Shown in pieces: positions 9,976 to 17,876 of a stretch of DNA of 64,000 nt (position 1 is the first letter of the stretch; every line of letters starts with the position of its first letter). Below the pieces are notes generated by a model. It worked only from the letters and a program-made list of their open reading frames with translations. It was not told the origin of the DNA and made no database searches. Source of the stretch: Paenibacillus xylanexedens (GTDB taxonomy: Bacteria; Bacillota; Bacilli; Paenibacillales; Paenibacillaceae); NCBI RefSeq assembly GCF_017874615.1, contig NZ_JAGIKV010000008.1, positions 186,001 through 250,000 of the forward strand, written 5' to 3'. The position numbers and the translations under genes were made by a program.

Positions 9976-10826
9976 GGCTGCACCTCTTTCTTCACGTCAA
10001 ACCGGTCTCTTAGATAGTCGCCCAGCATGTTGGCAAGCAGCACTACCGAGACAATGGCAAGACCCGGATAGATCATCAGCTCTGGCCGAGACTGGAAATA
10101 AGGCCGTGAGTCATTCAGCATCGCACCCCATTCAGGTGTTGGCGGCTGTGCGCCAAGGCCGATGTAGGACAAGGAAGAGATGAGCAGGATAATTTTGCCC
10201 AGATCAAGACTGGCTAATACGAGCACATGACCTGCGATATGTGGAAGCAGATGTTTTCTCATGATTCGACCGTCAGACAATCCGTTGGTCCGGGCGATGC
10301 GAATGTAATCCTTTTGTGACTCCGATAAAACCGTACTTCGAACAAGACGGGCATAGCTGACCCACTTTACGATCACGATCGCCAATACCAGATTACCGAT
10401 TCCCGCCCCAAGCAGGCCACTGAGCACAATCGCGACGATGGTATCAGGGAAAGCGAGAAAAGCATCAGCGATGCGCATGAACAGCTTATCGACCCAGCCA
10501 CGTTTGTAACCCGCGATCAAACCAAACGGAATGCCAATCAGCAATGCAGCACCGAGTGCCAGCAGACTATAACCCAGTGTTTGGCCGCCGCCAAGCAGCA
10601 GACGTGTCAGTACATCGCGGCCCAGATGGTCGGTGCCGAACGGATGGAGAGCACTTGCACCCTGCAATCGTCCGCGCAGATCGGTTAAGGTATGATCATG
10701 TTTCAGAACTAAAAAGGCATATACGGAGGCCGCGATGACCAGCAGGGCAAATAGCAAACCAACGATCGCCTGCCAGCTATGTTTTTTAGATTTTGTAGGT
10801 GGAATGGGCAGGGGTATGGTTTTCAT
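9972..10826 (-). CDS. Nik/Opp-type ABC transporter permease (NikC/CntC-like)
   Basis: 284 residues: one N-terminal helix, then the typical extracellular segment ('GTDHLGRDVLTRLLLGG') and about five more helices. The cytoplasmic EAA-type loop ('RIARTNGLSDGRIMRKHLLPH') contacts the ATPases. The 'HPFGTDHLGRDVLTR' signature is characteristic of NikC/DppC-type inner-membrane permeases. The gene overlaps both flanking genes by 4 nt and pairs with the adjacent NikB-like permease to form the translocation pore. Confidence 0.9.
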   Translation of the reverse strand: MKTIPLPIPPTKSKKHSWQAIVGLLFALLVIAASVYAFLVLKHDHTLTDLRGRLQGASALHPFGTDHLGRDVLTRLLLGGGQTLGYSLLALGAALLIGIPFGLIAGYKRGWVDKLFMRIADAFLAFPDTIVAIVLSGLLGAGIGNLVLAIVIVKWVSYARLVRSTVLSESQKDYIRIARTNGLSDGRIMRKHLLPHIAGHVLVLASLDLGKIILLISSLSYIGLGAQPPTPEWGAMLNDSRPYFQSRPELMIYPGLAIVSVVLLANMLGDYLRDRFDVKKEVQP

Positions 10827-11770
10827 CGGTGGGCCTCCTTTTCCTTCAGTTTCATTTCGGGATTCAAATAACGATAAGACAGATCAACTGCCGTATTCAC
10901 GAGGAATACCACAATAGCCATGATCAGGATGTAACCCTGGATCAGTGGATAATCACGCTGGCGGATGGCATCAACGACAAGCTTGCCAATACCCGGATAA
11001 GCGAATAACACTTCAATCACGACAACTCCGCCAATCAGGCTGCCGAGACTGACGCCAAATACCGTAATGACAGGCGGCAGACTGTGCCGGAACGCGTGAA
11101 GCATGAAGATCCGGCCTTCAGATAACCCTCTTGCCCTGGCGGACCGAACGAACTCCTGACTTAGTGAATCTAGCAGGCTGGAACGCAAAAGACGCACATA
11201 AACGCTGGAGATGGCAAGTCCCAGCGTCAGAGATGGCAGAATAAGTGAGGTGAATCCATCCCGGCCCATGGTCGGCAGATTGCCAAAGCGTACGCCGAAC
11301 ATATCGATCAGGATTAGACCCAGCCAGAAGCTTGGCACCGCCGCACCCACAATGGAGAGCATCCGGCTGCCGCGGTCAATCCAACTGCCACGATGGAGTG
11401 CTGATAGCGAGCCGAGCGGGATAGCTATAACAAGCATGACCAGCAGTGCGCCAATCGTCAGTTCAGCCGTAGCAGGCAGCGCACGCATCAGGGTCTGCAT
11501 GACGGGCTGGCCTGTTGAATACGATTCACCGAAGTCGAGACGAACAAAATCGAGCAACCAGTTGCCGAACTGGACAGGAAGCGAATCATTGAAGCCCATC
11601 TCCTCGCGTACAGCTTCGACCTGCTCCTGACTAACGGACAGTTCGTCCACATTCAGGATCGTCAGTACCGGGTCACCGGGAGCCAGACGAATGAACAGAA
11701 AGCTCACAAACATAATGAACAACAGAAAGATAAATACTTCAAGGAACTTCCGAAGCAAAATGCGAAACAT
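10823..11770 (-). CDS. Nik/Opp-type ABC transporter permease (NikB/CntB-like)
   Basis: 315 residues. The 'MFVSFLFIRLAPGDP' opening, first transmembrane helix and periplasm-facing segment are typical of NikB/DppB. The EAA loop is 'FVRSARARGLSEGRIFMLHAFRHS', and five or six further helices follow, with 'LIGGVVVIEVLFAYPGIG' characteristic of the family. Its start overlaps the substrate-binding gene stop by a single base, and its stop overlaps the next permease gene. It forms half of the import channel. Confidence 0.9.
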   Translation of the reverse strand: MFRILLRKFLEVFIFLLFIMFVSFLFIRLAPGDPVLTILNVDELSVSQEQVEAVREEMGFNDSLPVQFGNWLLDFVRLDFGESYSTGQPVMQTLMRALPATAELTIGALLVMLVIAIPLGSLSALHRGSWIDRGSRMLSIVGAAVPSFWLGLILIDMFGVRFGNLPTMGRDGFTSLILPSLTLGLAISSVYVRLLRSSLLDSLSQEFVRSARARGLSEGRIFMLHAFRHSLPPVITVFGVSLGSLIGGVVVIEVLFAYPGIGKLVVDAIRQRDYPLIQGYILIMAIVVFLVNTAVDLSYRYLNPEMKLKEKEAHR

Positions 11771-13320
11771 TACATCACATCCAGCTTATTGGTAATCATG
11801 TAATATTCACTGCGAGTGGTAACCCAGTTCTTGATCTTCTTGCCGTTATAGGCAACGATCGTACCTGGATGCAGCACGAATGAGTTCAGTACGTTATCAT
11901 GCACGTAGTTGGCTGCCTTCTCGGCAAGCTCTGCGCGCTTCTCCGGTGCAACTGTGAGATTCAATTCGTCGATGATCTTGGTCAGTTCCGGATCTTCCGA
12001 TCCACTGAAGTTAAGAGCACCCTTAGGGTGGTACGTCGCATTCAGGTAATAGCCTGCATCCCCACGAGGAGCTGTCAAATTACTGTACGTCGCAATATCC
12101 CAGTCACGGTTGGATGCCATATAATCTTCTGGCGTGTCAATCTGGCGAATCTGCACGTCGATACCGATCTTCTTCGCATCAGACTGGAACACTTGAGCGA
12201 TTAGTGGTAGATCGGCACGAGCTGAATATGTCAGCAACGTCAGCTGCAATGGTTTGCCATCCTTGGTCATCACGCCGTTTTGCTGCGTGTACCCTGCTTC
12301 GTTGAGATAGTTTACAGCGACATCAGCTCCGGATTCCGTTGCTGTATCCGTATAGGTTGGTGCAAATGGCAGCGATGGCAGGAACGGTCCGATAGCTGCT
12401 TCGCCATAGCCGAGCAGAATCGTGTCGACGATACCCTGACGGTCAATCAGCGCGTCCAGTGCACGACGAACATTGAGGTCCTTCATACTCTCCCGCTGCA
12501 TGTTCATCGTTAGCTGATGCACGCGGAATGTCGATGTGGACTCAACCGTCATGCCGTCCATCGCTTTGAGCGATTCGAGGCTTTCAACTTCTGGACGGTA
12601 TACGATATCTACCTGCCCAGATTTGAGCGCTAGTGTACGGGCATTGGCATCTTCATTGAATGAGAACGTGATGGAATCCAGAGGCGATGCTCCGTCCCAA
12701 TATTCATCATAGCGATCCAGTTCCAGCTTGCTGCCTGGGGTAAAAGAGGTCAGTTTGAACGGGCCCGTACCAATGGGCTTGTTCACAATGTCCGGCTCAC
12801 TCACGTCGATAATCGCCGTGTTGGGGTTCACCAGTTCCGAAGCGAACTCCGGGAACGGCTGAGTTGTAGTGATCTCCAATTTGTCGCCCTCGGCTTCAAT
12901 CGTATCAATCTTCAGCGCGTTCTGGATGGCTACATTCTCTTCCAGTGCCCGCTCAAGGGATGCCTTAACGGATTCACCCGTCATTGGCTTGCCGTTCTGG
13001 AAGGTCACATCATCTCGCAGGTCGATCATCCAATGCTGCCCGTCTTCGCTCTCCCAGCTCTCGGCGAGCCATGGAGCAACCGTCAGGTTCTCTTCATCGA
13101 GACGAACCAGCGTTTCCGTAATGCCCGCGCGCAGCGGCACATAGCTGGAATCCACATGTGGATCTAGCGAACTGGTGGAGAAGTTATATAGGAAGTGAAC
13201 ATTTTTATTATCGGTGGATGGTTGCGCAGCGGGACTGGACTCAGATGATCCGCAGGCGCTCAACAGTCCAGCGCTCAAGGCCAAGGAGACCAGCGCTAGC
13301 AGTGGCGTCTTTTTATTCAA
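11770..13320 (-). CDS. Nickel/oligopeptide-type extracellular substrate-binding lipoprotein; predicted zinc or zinc-chelate receptor
   Basis: 516 residues of the SBP_bac_5 fold. A signal peptide ends in the lipobox 'LLSAC' (Cys about 23), which anchors the protein to the outer face of the membrane. Family blocks include 'TETLVRLDEENLTVAPWLAESWE', 'VTFQNGKPMTGESVKASLERAL' and 'IGTGPFKL'. By sequence it resembles NikA/CntA receptors for metal-chelate complexes, so automated pipelines would call it a nickel receptor. The promoter directly upstream carries a Zur-type operator, so a role in zinc acquisition fits better. No opine-metallophore synthesis genes (cntKLM-like) lie in the window, so the ligand could be scavenged or made elsewhere. 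It is the first gene of the operon. Confidence 0.85.
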   Translation of the reverse strand: MNKKTPLLALVSLALSAGLLSACGSSESSPAAQPSTDNKNVHFLYNFSTSSLDPHVDSSYVPLRAGITETLVRLDEENLTVAPWLAESWESEDGQHWMIDLRDDVTFQNGKPMTGESVKASLERALEENVAIQNALKIDTIEAEGDKLEITTTQPFPEFASELVNPNTAIIDVSEPDIVNKPIGTGPFKLTSFTPGSKLELDRYDEYWDGASPLDSITFSFNEDANARTLALKSGQVDIVYRPEVESLESLKAMDGMTVESTSTFRVHQLTMNMQRESMKDLNVRRALDALIDRQGIVDTILLGYGEAAIGPFLPSLPFAPTYTDTATESGADVAVNYLNEAGYTQQNGVMTKDGKPLQLTLLTYSARADLPLIAQVFQSDAKKIGIDVQIRQIDTPEDYMASNRDWDIATYSNLTAPRGDAGYYLNATYHPKGALNFSGSEDPELTKIIDELNLTVAPEKRAELAEKAANYVHDNVLNSFVLHPGTIVAYNGKKIKNWVTTRSEYYMITNKLDVM

Positions 13321-13338
13321 GGTAATGCCCCTCTCTCT

Positions 13339-13402
13339 TAATCGTAATCATTATGATCTAAACAATGAGTATTATCATATCGTAATGATTACGTTTTGAC
13401 AA
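13339..13402 (-). promoter_or_regulatory. Zur-controlled promoter of the ABC transporter operon (two Zur boxes)
   Basis: Reading the minus strand, -35 TTGTCA (13397-13402) and -10 TATGAT (13374-13379) are separated by exactly 17 bp. The spacer contains ATCGTAATGATTACGTT (13379-13395), which matches the Bacillales Zur box TCGTAATNATTACGA in all but the final outer base. A second copy, ATCGTAATCATTATGAT (13341-13357), lies 38 bp downstream with one half-site mismatch. The arrangement predicts repression by zinc-loaded Zur. Fur (TGATAATNATTATCA) and PerR boxes fit clearly worse. Confidence 0.8.
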
Positions 13403-13566
13403 GAGTTATATTGGTGGTGAAACGAGAAAAAATCCGACTCTCGGATGAGAGCGGATTCTTCATGTTTTTTGTTACATATGAGGGCTTGATTATAGATTAT
13501 TTCCTTTGCGATCCGGGATTGTTTGCAGGTAGAACCATCCAAAAATTCTAGAAGAGTTACAACCCA

Positions 13567-13608
13567 GTTTCGTAGGCTTCCAGCAGATGTGACCAGTAAC
13601 CTCGATGT
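13567..13608. repeat. 42-bp direct repeat flanking toxin/immunity cassette, copy 2
   Basis: Identical to 14780-14821 at 38 of 42 positions. It begins 14 bp beyond the immunity-gene stop. The surrounding 13396-13621 stretch otherwise holds only the transporter promoter. An 80-codon ORF (13375-13617) runs through the repeat, but it has no ribosome binding site and covers that promoter, so it is not called. Confidence 0.65.
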
Positions 13609-13621
13609 TGTTATCACAATT

Positions 13622-14029
13622 TTAAAGGCTAACCTTCTTCAGAAAACGTTCTAATAACTCAGCGTACTCTTCCTGATCTTCTTCATCAGCCCATTCGAAC
13701 TGAGAAAGATTACTCTTGATAGTCTGGAGTAATTTTTTCAGTTGTAATAAGTCTCTGAAATTATTCGTTTCAATAGAACAAAGAAGCTTCAACAGATGTC
13801 CATCATACATCTCCCCAGCAAGGGGATCTTCTGATAAAATTTCTATAGCCTTTTCTATACCAAGATCTATAAATACATGTTGGCCCAACATTCTACTAAC
13901 ATCTTCTAAGTCAAGCTCATCCACTTTCTTATTTATAAGTCTATCGTACCAATGATCCAAAGGTGAATCAGAGTTATCAGTCTGGATATTTTGATCTATT
14001 GAATATATTTCTTTAATTAATTTACTCAT
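13622..14029 (-). CDS. Probable immunity protein of CdiI_3-like type
   Basis: 135 residues, acidic and helical, no signal peptide. The block 'LDLEDVSRMLGQHVFIDLGIEKAIEILSEDPLAGEMYDGHLLKLL' region (about 37-80) resembles the contact-dependent-inhibition immunity family CdiI_3. I quote that family from memory, not from a search. The ATG follows the toxin gene stop immediately (TAA then ATG), and its GGAGG site lies in the toxin's last codons, so toxin and antidote translation are coupled. It would bind and neutralise the toxin tip encoded directly upstream. The surrounding sequence is AT-rich relative to the transporter operon next door. Confidence 0.55.
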   Translation of the reverse strand: MSKLIKEIYSIDQNIQTDNSDSPLDHWYDRLINKKVDELDLEDVSRMLGQHVFIDLGIEKAIEILSEDPLAGEMYDGHLLKLLCSIETNNFRDLLQLKKLLQTIKSNLSQFEWADEEDQEEYAELLERFLKKVSL

Positions 14030-14692
14030 TTATTTTATTCCTCCAAATGGTTCAAATAAATCCTCGATTTTTTTCAAATTAGTATTGGCCTTGTCCAATG
14101 CTTCCTTCAATGTACCTTTCAGTGAAGGCGATAGATTAGGGTTCTGTAGAGAACCTTCTAATCCGCGTTTTATTTTACTTAATCCTTTGTATGAGTCCTG
14201 CATCTCTTGTAAATGATTCCAATACCCGCCTGTTTTTTTGTTCGGCACTGGGTTTCCTTGCAAATCACGTAAAGTACCGGAAAAATCCATCTCAGTAAGA
14301 TGCTTATCAACTATATTATCTAATGTTGTAAGGTTCCTTTGTTGCGCTCTAGAAAGTTCCTCGACAATAGGAGAGTTTGGTGTTCCCTCAACTGCTCTCT
14401 CCGCTGGCTTATTAACCATTTTGGCTTCCGATTCAGCTTTCTTTATATTATTCTGAATCTTAGATGCCAAACCAGATGATGACGTTTTAAATGGTCCTGA
14501 ACGTCCCGGCATACTCCCACGAACCATCTGAATCGCCATGAATATCTGACTAAACTTCAGAGAGGTCACCATCATCTGAGCATACTTATCGGATACAGGC
14601 TCTCCTGTCGTAGGATGAATCCCCATCTCAAACGCCTTGATCTGTAACGCAAAAATATCTTCTCCAGGCGGTTCAACGTTCACAGCTTGCAT
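14030..14692 (-). CDS. C-terminal fragment of a polymorphic toxin (Ntox28-like tip), 5' part lost
   Basis: 220 residues from the first internal Met; no ribosome binding site precedes that Met. The frame continues upstream through 'GNLDFNR', meets an in-frame TAG (14714-14716), then reads on as coding-like 'MPVNENGVADQAALQAYQRD' back to the 42-bp repeat. It is therefore the truncated end of a larger toxin interrupted by a nonsense codon. Residues 130-215 ('LTEMDFSGTLRDLQGNPVPN...GYWNHLQEMQDSYKGL') resemble the Ntox28 nuclease-type tip (from memory). The N-terminal part contains the 'IHPTTGEPVSDKYAQMM' linker common before such tips. The immunity gene follows directly. It is probably a silent or recombination-donor cassette, though it could be made if translation starts internally. 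Confidence 0.6.
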   Translation of the reverse strand: MQAVNVEPPGEDIFALQIKAFEMGIHPTTGEPVSDKYAQMMVTSLKFSQIFMAIQMVRGSMPGRSGPFKTSSSGLASKIQNNIKKAESEAKMVNKPAERAVEGTPNSPIVEELSRAQQRNLTTLDNIVDKHLTEMDFSGTLRDLQGNPVPNKKTGGYWNHLQEMQDSYKGLSKIKRGLEGSLQNPNLSPSLKGTLKEALDKANTNLKKIEDLFEPFGGIK

Positions 14693-14821
14693 GCGATTAA
14701 AGTCTAGATTTCCCTAATCCCTCTGATAAGCCTGAAGAGCAGCCTGATCTGCAACACCATTCTCGTTGACAGGCATCCTGTTTCGTAGTCTTCTAGCAAA
14801 TGTGACCAGTAACCTCAATGT
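14693..14821 (-). pseudogene. Upstream remnant of the toxin gene, interrupted by TAG, ending at direct-repeat copy 1
   Basis: Codons upstream of the toxin fragment stay in the same frame apart from TAG at 14714-14716. Coding-like sequence runs up to 14780-14821, where the 42-bp repeat begins and similarity to a toxin coding frame stops making sense. Beyond it (to 14903) only the promoter region of the next lipoprotein is seen. Confidence 0.5.
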
Positions 14822-14903
14822 ACTTTAAGGATTAAACAGAATAGAGCTTATGCGGAACATTCCAAATACAAAATTCGTCTAGGGACTAAAGAGGGGGAGT
14901 TCC

Positions 14904-15329
14904 ATGAGAAGATATTCATTTATCGTCTTAATGATTACTACAGTTATGATCCTGATTCTTAGCGGTTGCCAAAGTTCTATGAAGCCCGATCAAGTCGGAG
15001 TAAGTAAAGTACCGAAGAAATTACACACCTTTTATCCTGGCGATATTACACAGGTTGATTCTATTGAAATGATGAGTGGCAGTGATGGTACTAAAAAAGT
15101 AACTACAGATCAAGTGCTGATTCAGGAATGGATTGAAAAGGTACGCGATTTAAAAATTGTACTTGATCCGGACGAAGAAGATGCTACAGGGGTTTTGTTC
15201 CATGTCACAATGTTTGAGCAGGGAAAAGAAGTGCTGTACATGACACCTACCCATATGAATCATCAGCCAATAGAGCCGCAGTTGGAATTGGCTGACCGAT
15301 TGTCGGAACTTTATGATGCCATAGAATAA
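14904..15329 (+). CDS. Small lipoprotein of unknown function
   Basis: 141 residues. A short basic start ('MRRYSF'), a hydrophobic core and the lipobox 'LSGC' (Cys about 22) show a membrane-anchored extracellular lipoprotein. The mature part is hydrophilic with alternating strands ('DITQVDSIEMMSG', 'GVLFHVTMFEQGKEVLYMTPTHMN'). GGGGGAG lies 5 nt before the ATG. It stands alone between toxin-related genes on the opposite strand. I do not recognise the family. The arrangement would fit an extracytoplasmic accessory protein, but nothing shows this directly. Confidence 0.7.
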   Translation: MRRYSFIVLMITTVMILILSGCQSSMKPDQVGVSKVPKKLHTFYPGDITQVDSIEMMSGSDGTKKVTTDQVLIQEWIEKVRDLKIVLDPDEEDATGVLFHVTMFEQGKEVLYMTPTHMNHQPIEPQLELADRLSELYDAIE

Positions 15330-15423
15330 GAGTGTCATATAGCCTGTATTCAAAGTAATACATACCCAACAGTTCGATTTAGAATCATCCTTCGTAATCC
15401 ACATTTTCAGCAAAGTAGGTTCT

Positions 15424-15969
15424 CTATGAAGTCAATCGCTTTACATCGGTTAACTTTTCCTGAAGTATTTGAATACTCGTACTCTGCAGTATGTCAGGAT
15501 TCAATTCAGTAACAAAATCTAGAAACTGATGTGCATTTTTCATAATTTCTTCTGTAAAGGATGTCGAACTTACATTAACACCATTCCAATTTGAGTATCT
15601 AAATTCCTCATTTGGTTCAGTAATAAATAAGTCCAGAATAACTTCCCGATCAATATCTTCTACTAAACTAACTTGTAGTTCCACTCCCTGCTGTTTAAAC
15701 TCAAGCCACAAATTAGCGCTATCAGGAATTCGATAAGCAACATATTGATGTATTCTAATCTTCTGGACTATAGTCAGTAAGTCCACAAACCATCTAATAA
15801 GTCTTTCATTACCAAATGGACAATCGTCAAAGAACATACCGTACTTACTTCCGTTAAAGTCCAATTCAATACTTCCCTCGATATCTTGTTTCGTTAGATC
15901 AAACCGCTTTGCAGACATTTGTTTAATTTCATCAAAGTTATCAATTGCTTTAAATGAAATAGTGAACAT
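15424..15969 (-). CDS. Hypothetical cytoplasmic protein, possibly an orphan immunity protein
   Basis: 181 residues, no signal peptide or membrane segment, mixed alpha/beta. Notable stretches are 'IELDFNGSKYGMFFDDCPFGNERLIRWFVDLLTIV' near 35-70 and 'EEIMKNAHQFLDFVTELNPDI' near the end. The size, acidic character, AT-rich codon use and position between two toxin loci suit an immunity protein, but I cannot assign a family. No toxin gene is directly upstream on the same strand, so it would be an orphan. The start follows AGGGTG about 8 nt upstream. Confidence 0.55.
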   Translation of the reverse strand: MFTISFKAIDNFDEIKQMSAKRFDLTKQDIEGSIELDFNGSKYGMFFDDCPFGNERLIRWFVDLLTIVQKIRIHQYVAYRIPDSANLWLEFKQQGVELQVSLVEDIDREVILDLFITEPNEEFRYSNWNGVNVSSTSFTEEIMKNAHQFLDFVTELNPDILQSTSIQILQEKLTDVKRLTS

Positions 15970-16161
15970 ATTTGAACACCCTAATCTATTAAAATAATAA
16001 TTTTATATATATGTGTACTATACTGACTTGGGCACAAAAAATACACCTCCGTTTGAGAATTTAAGGAGAATGGGTACAAACAAATAGAACTATAGGTCCT
16101 CACAAACAGCATCTAACATGGATTAAAATATAGTATAGATCAAGAACTGAGGATTGAGACG

Positions 16162-17319
16162 ATGACAAAGATACAGATCCCTGTGGATCAAATGACACAC
16201 ACGATTGGCGTGTTTAAGGTAGGACACGGGCACTTGCAACAAACTCTGGCTAGATTAAACAGCCAACTTACTCCCCTACTCGACGGTTTTGAAGGCGAGA
16301 CAGCCGAGCGCTTTGCCCACTTATACCGTTATGCAGAGAAAAACCTGAATACCACTCTGGAGCTACTTCATACAATATCTCTTCGTTTGGAACAAATCCG
16401 GGAACGCTTTGTGGATACCGATTCCACTATGGTTAACATCTCTGCGTTACTAGAGTATCAGGCCCATCCGGGCACACCTCGTACTAATGATCTTGTTTGC
16501 GGCCCAAATGATCCCCCTCCTAAACGAAGCGTTGAGGAACATGTAGATGCCTTTTTCAATCAGGCCGGAGAAAATATATTAGCGATTGGTGACTCTGCCC
16601 TGCAATTAGGTAAAGACCTTATCGAACATCCATTAGATACTGCGGGTAACTTCTTGTATGATAATACCATTGGTACAGTTACCGACATAAGGAGCGGAAT
16701 CGCCTTTAGTTGGAACTATGCGTGGGATAACGGAGATACCCGAGAACAGGCAGAAAAGCATATTGCAGCTGAGTTCGATAAAATGAAGCAAGAAGGCGGA
16801 GCAGAGTACGCAGCAAATATCACAACTTCTATGCTCCTCGGAATCTTCGGTAGAAAAGTCGGGATTAAGTCCATTGATGGCAAACAGCATCACTCGCCCC
16901 ATACGGATTCTGGTGGGGGAGATAATAGAAATAAAGAACTTGAGCGTGAGTCATCCAATGATAATTCATCCTCTTATACAGGAACTCCTGCTGTACACCA
17001 AGAAATGTTGGATAAGTCTGCAAAGTACCGAGATGACCTTAACTATGACTGCTCAGAGATAGCGGAAGACCTAGCCAATGCAGCCAATGGCAAAGGAGAG
17101 ATAATCACACTACGTTCTTCAGAGAAGTATGGAAGTATAGAAGTCTACGAATATGGAGTGAAGGAAAAGTTTGACTACCATACCGTATATTCTGATGGAA
17201 AATATGTTTATGATCCCAGATATAGTGATAATCCTATACCTAAAGATGTTTATTTAAAAAATATAGGAACACAAAATGATGGTAACCTAAAGGTTTCAGT
17301 TAAGAATCTCGATGAATGA
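16162..17319 (+). CDS. WXG100-type (type VII-like) effector with a Cys-His-Asp papain-like C-terminal region
   Basis: 385 residues. Residues 1-95 form the long helical hairpin of the WXG100/Esx fold ('IPVDQMTHTIGVFKVGHGHL...LLDGFEGETAERF'), with FEG at the WXG turn. The middle part (about 130-260) is an alpha-helical pre-toxin segment ('EHPLDTAGNFLYDNTIG', a glycine-rich hydrophobic stretch near 215), then a low-complexity Ser/Asn/Asp linker. The C-terminus has Cys in 'YDCSEIAEDLANAANGKG', His in 'FDYHTVYSDGKYVYDPR' and a following Asp. This order fits papain-fold toxins such as glutamine deamidases or peptidases. It is probably exported by a type VII system encoded elsewhere and aimed at competitors. 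The next gene, 15 bp downstream, is the presumed immunity gene. Confidence 0.65.
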   Translation: MTKIQIPVDQMTHTIGVFKVGHGHLQQTLARLNSQLTPLLDGFEGETAERFAHLYRYAEKNLNTTLELLHTISLRLEQIRERFVDTDSTMVNISALLEYQAHPGTPRTNDLVCGPNDPPPKRSVEEHVDAFFNQAGENILAIGDSALQLGKDLIEHPLDTAGNFLYDNTIGTVTDIRSGIAFSWNYAWDNGDTREQAEKHIAAEFDKMKQEGGAEYAANITTSMLLGIFGRKVGIKSIDGKQHHSPHTDSGGGDNRNKELERESSNDNSSSYTGTPAVHQEMLDKSAKYRDDLNYDCSEIAEDLANAANGKGEIITLRSSEKYGSIEVYEYGVKEKFDYHTVYSDGKYVYDPRYSDNPIPKDVYLKNIGTQNDGNLKVSVKNLDE

Positions 17320-17334
17320 GGAGAGAGTTAAGTA

Positions 17335-17793
17335 ATGAACATTTACACTATGGATAAAAAAGATGTTGATCCGTCTAATTTAGTAGCATACAGTTTATCC
17401 AAACTATCTACTTACGAATGGGTAAGATACAATATGTACGCCGAAGAGGATATCTATAATAGAGTCCCTGGATTTCACTTCAGATTTCATAATGCAGGAG
17501 ATTTGTATAATGAATTAACAGATTGTATAGAAGCTTTTCAGGGAGAGTTACAATGGAAGTTGTATCTTGGTCTTGAGACTCGAAACCAAAATTACAGTTT
17601 GGAACCATTAGAAGCATATCAGGCAAGATTAACAGATGAATATAAGAAAAATCATAACCTAAAGGAGATTTTAGGCGAAAAATATAACGAAATATGCGAA
17701 AAAGGTATCAGTGATATACCATCCTTAAGTGATCATGTTGAGAACTGGTTTAATTTAGAAAATAGAAAGCCCATTCTTCCTGATCGTGACTAA
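17335..17793 (+). CDS. Presumed cognate immunity protein
   Basis: 152 residues, soluble, tyrosine- and asparagine-rich, not recognised as a named family. It starts 15 bp after the toxin stop with GAGGAGAG upstream, giving an operon in which toxin and antidote are co-expressed. The sequence is AT-rich like the toxin's C-terminal half, as expected if tip and immunity moved together. An interaction with the papain-like tip is inferred from position only. Confidence 0.55.
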   Translation: MNIYTMDKKDVDPSNLVAYSLSKLSTYEWVRYNMYAEEDIYNRVPGFHFRFHNAGDLYNELTDCIEAFQGELQWKLYLGLETRNQNYSLEPLEAYQARLTDEYKKNHNLKEILGEKYNEICEKGISDIPSLSDHVENWFNLENRKPILPDRD

Positions 17794-17815
17794 GTACAGA
17801 TCCGGATTAAAGCAA

Positions 17816-17854
17816 AGGCCTGTCTACGATCTTATAGGATCGAAAGGCAGGCCT
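17816..17854. terminator. Hairpin between convergent immunity and NPCBM genes
   Basis: AGGCCTG (17816-17822) pairs with CAGGCCT (17848-17854), and an inner CGATC/GATCG also pairs. The T-run is weak. It can serve both convergent genes. Confidence 0.65.
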
Positions 17855-17876
17855 CTTCGCATTATTATGACAAATG

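Noticed and set aside
8210-13320. Calling the operon nikABCDE for nickel uptake
   Set aside because: Subunit similarity does not fix the metal, and the operator is of Zur type; nickel-specific naming is not supported.
13375-13617. 80-codon frame downstream of the immunity gene
   Set aside because: It overlaps the Zur-controlled promoter and a 42-bp repeat, lacks a ribosome binding site and has no recognisable product.
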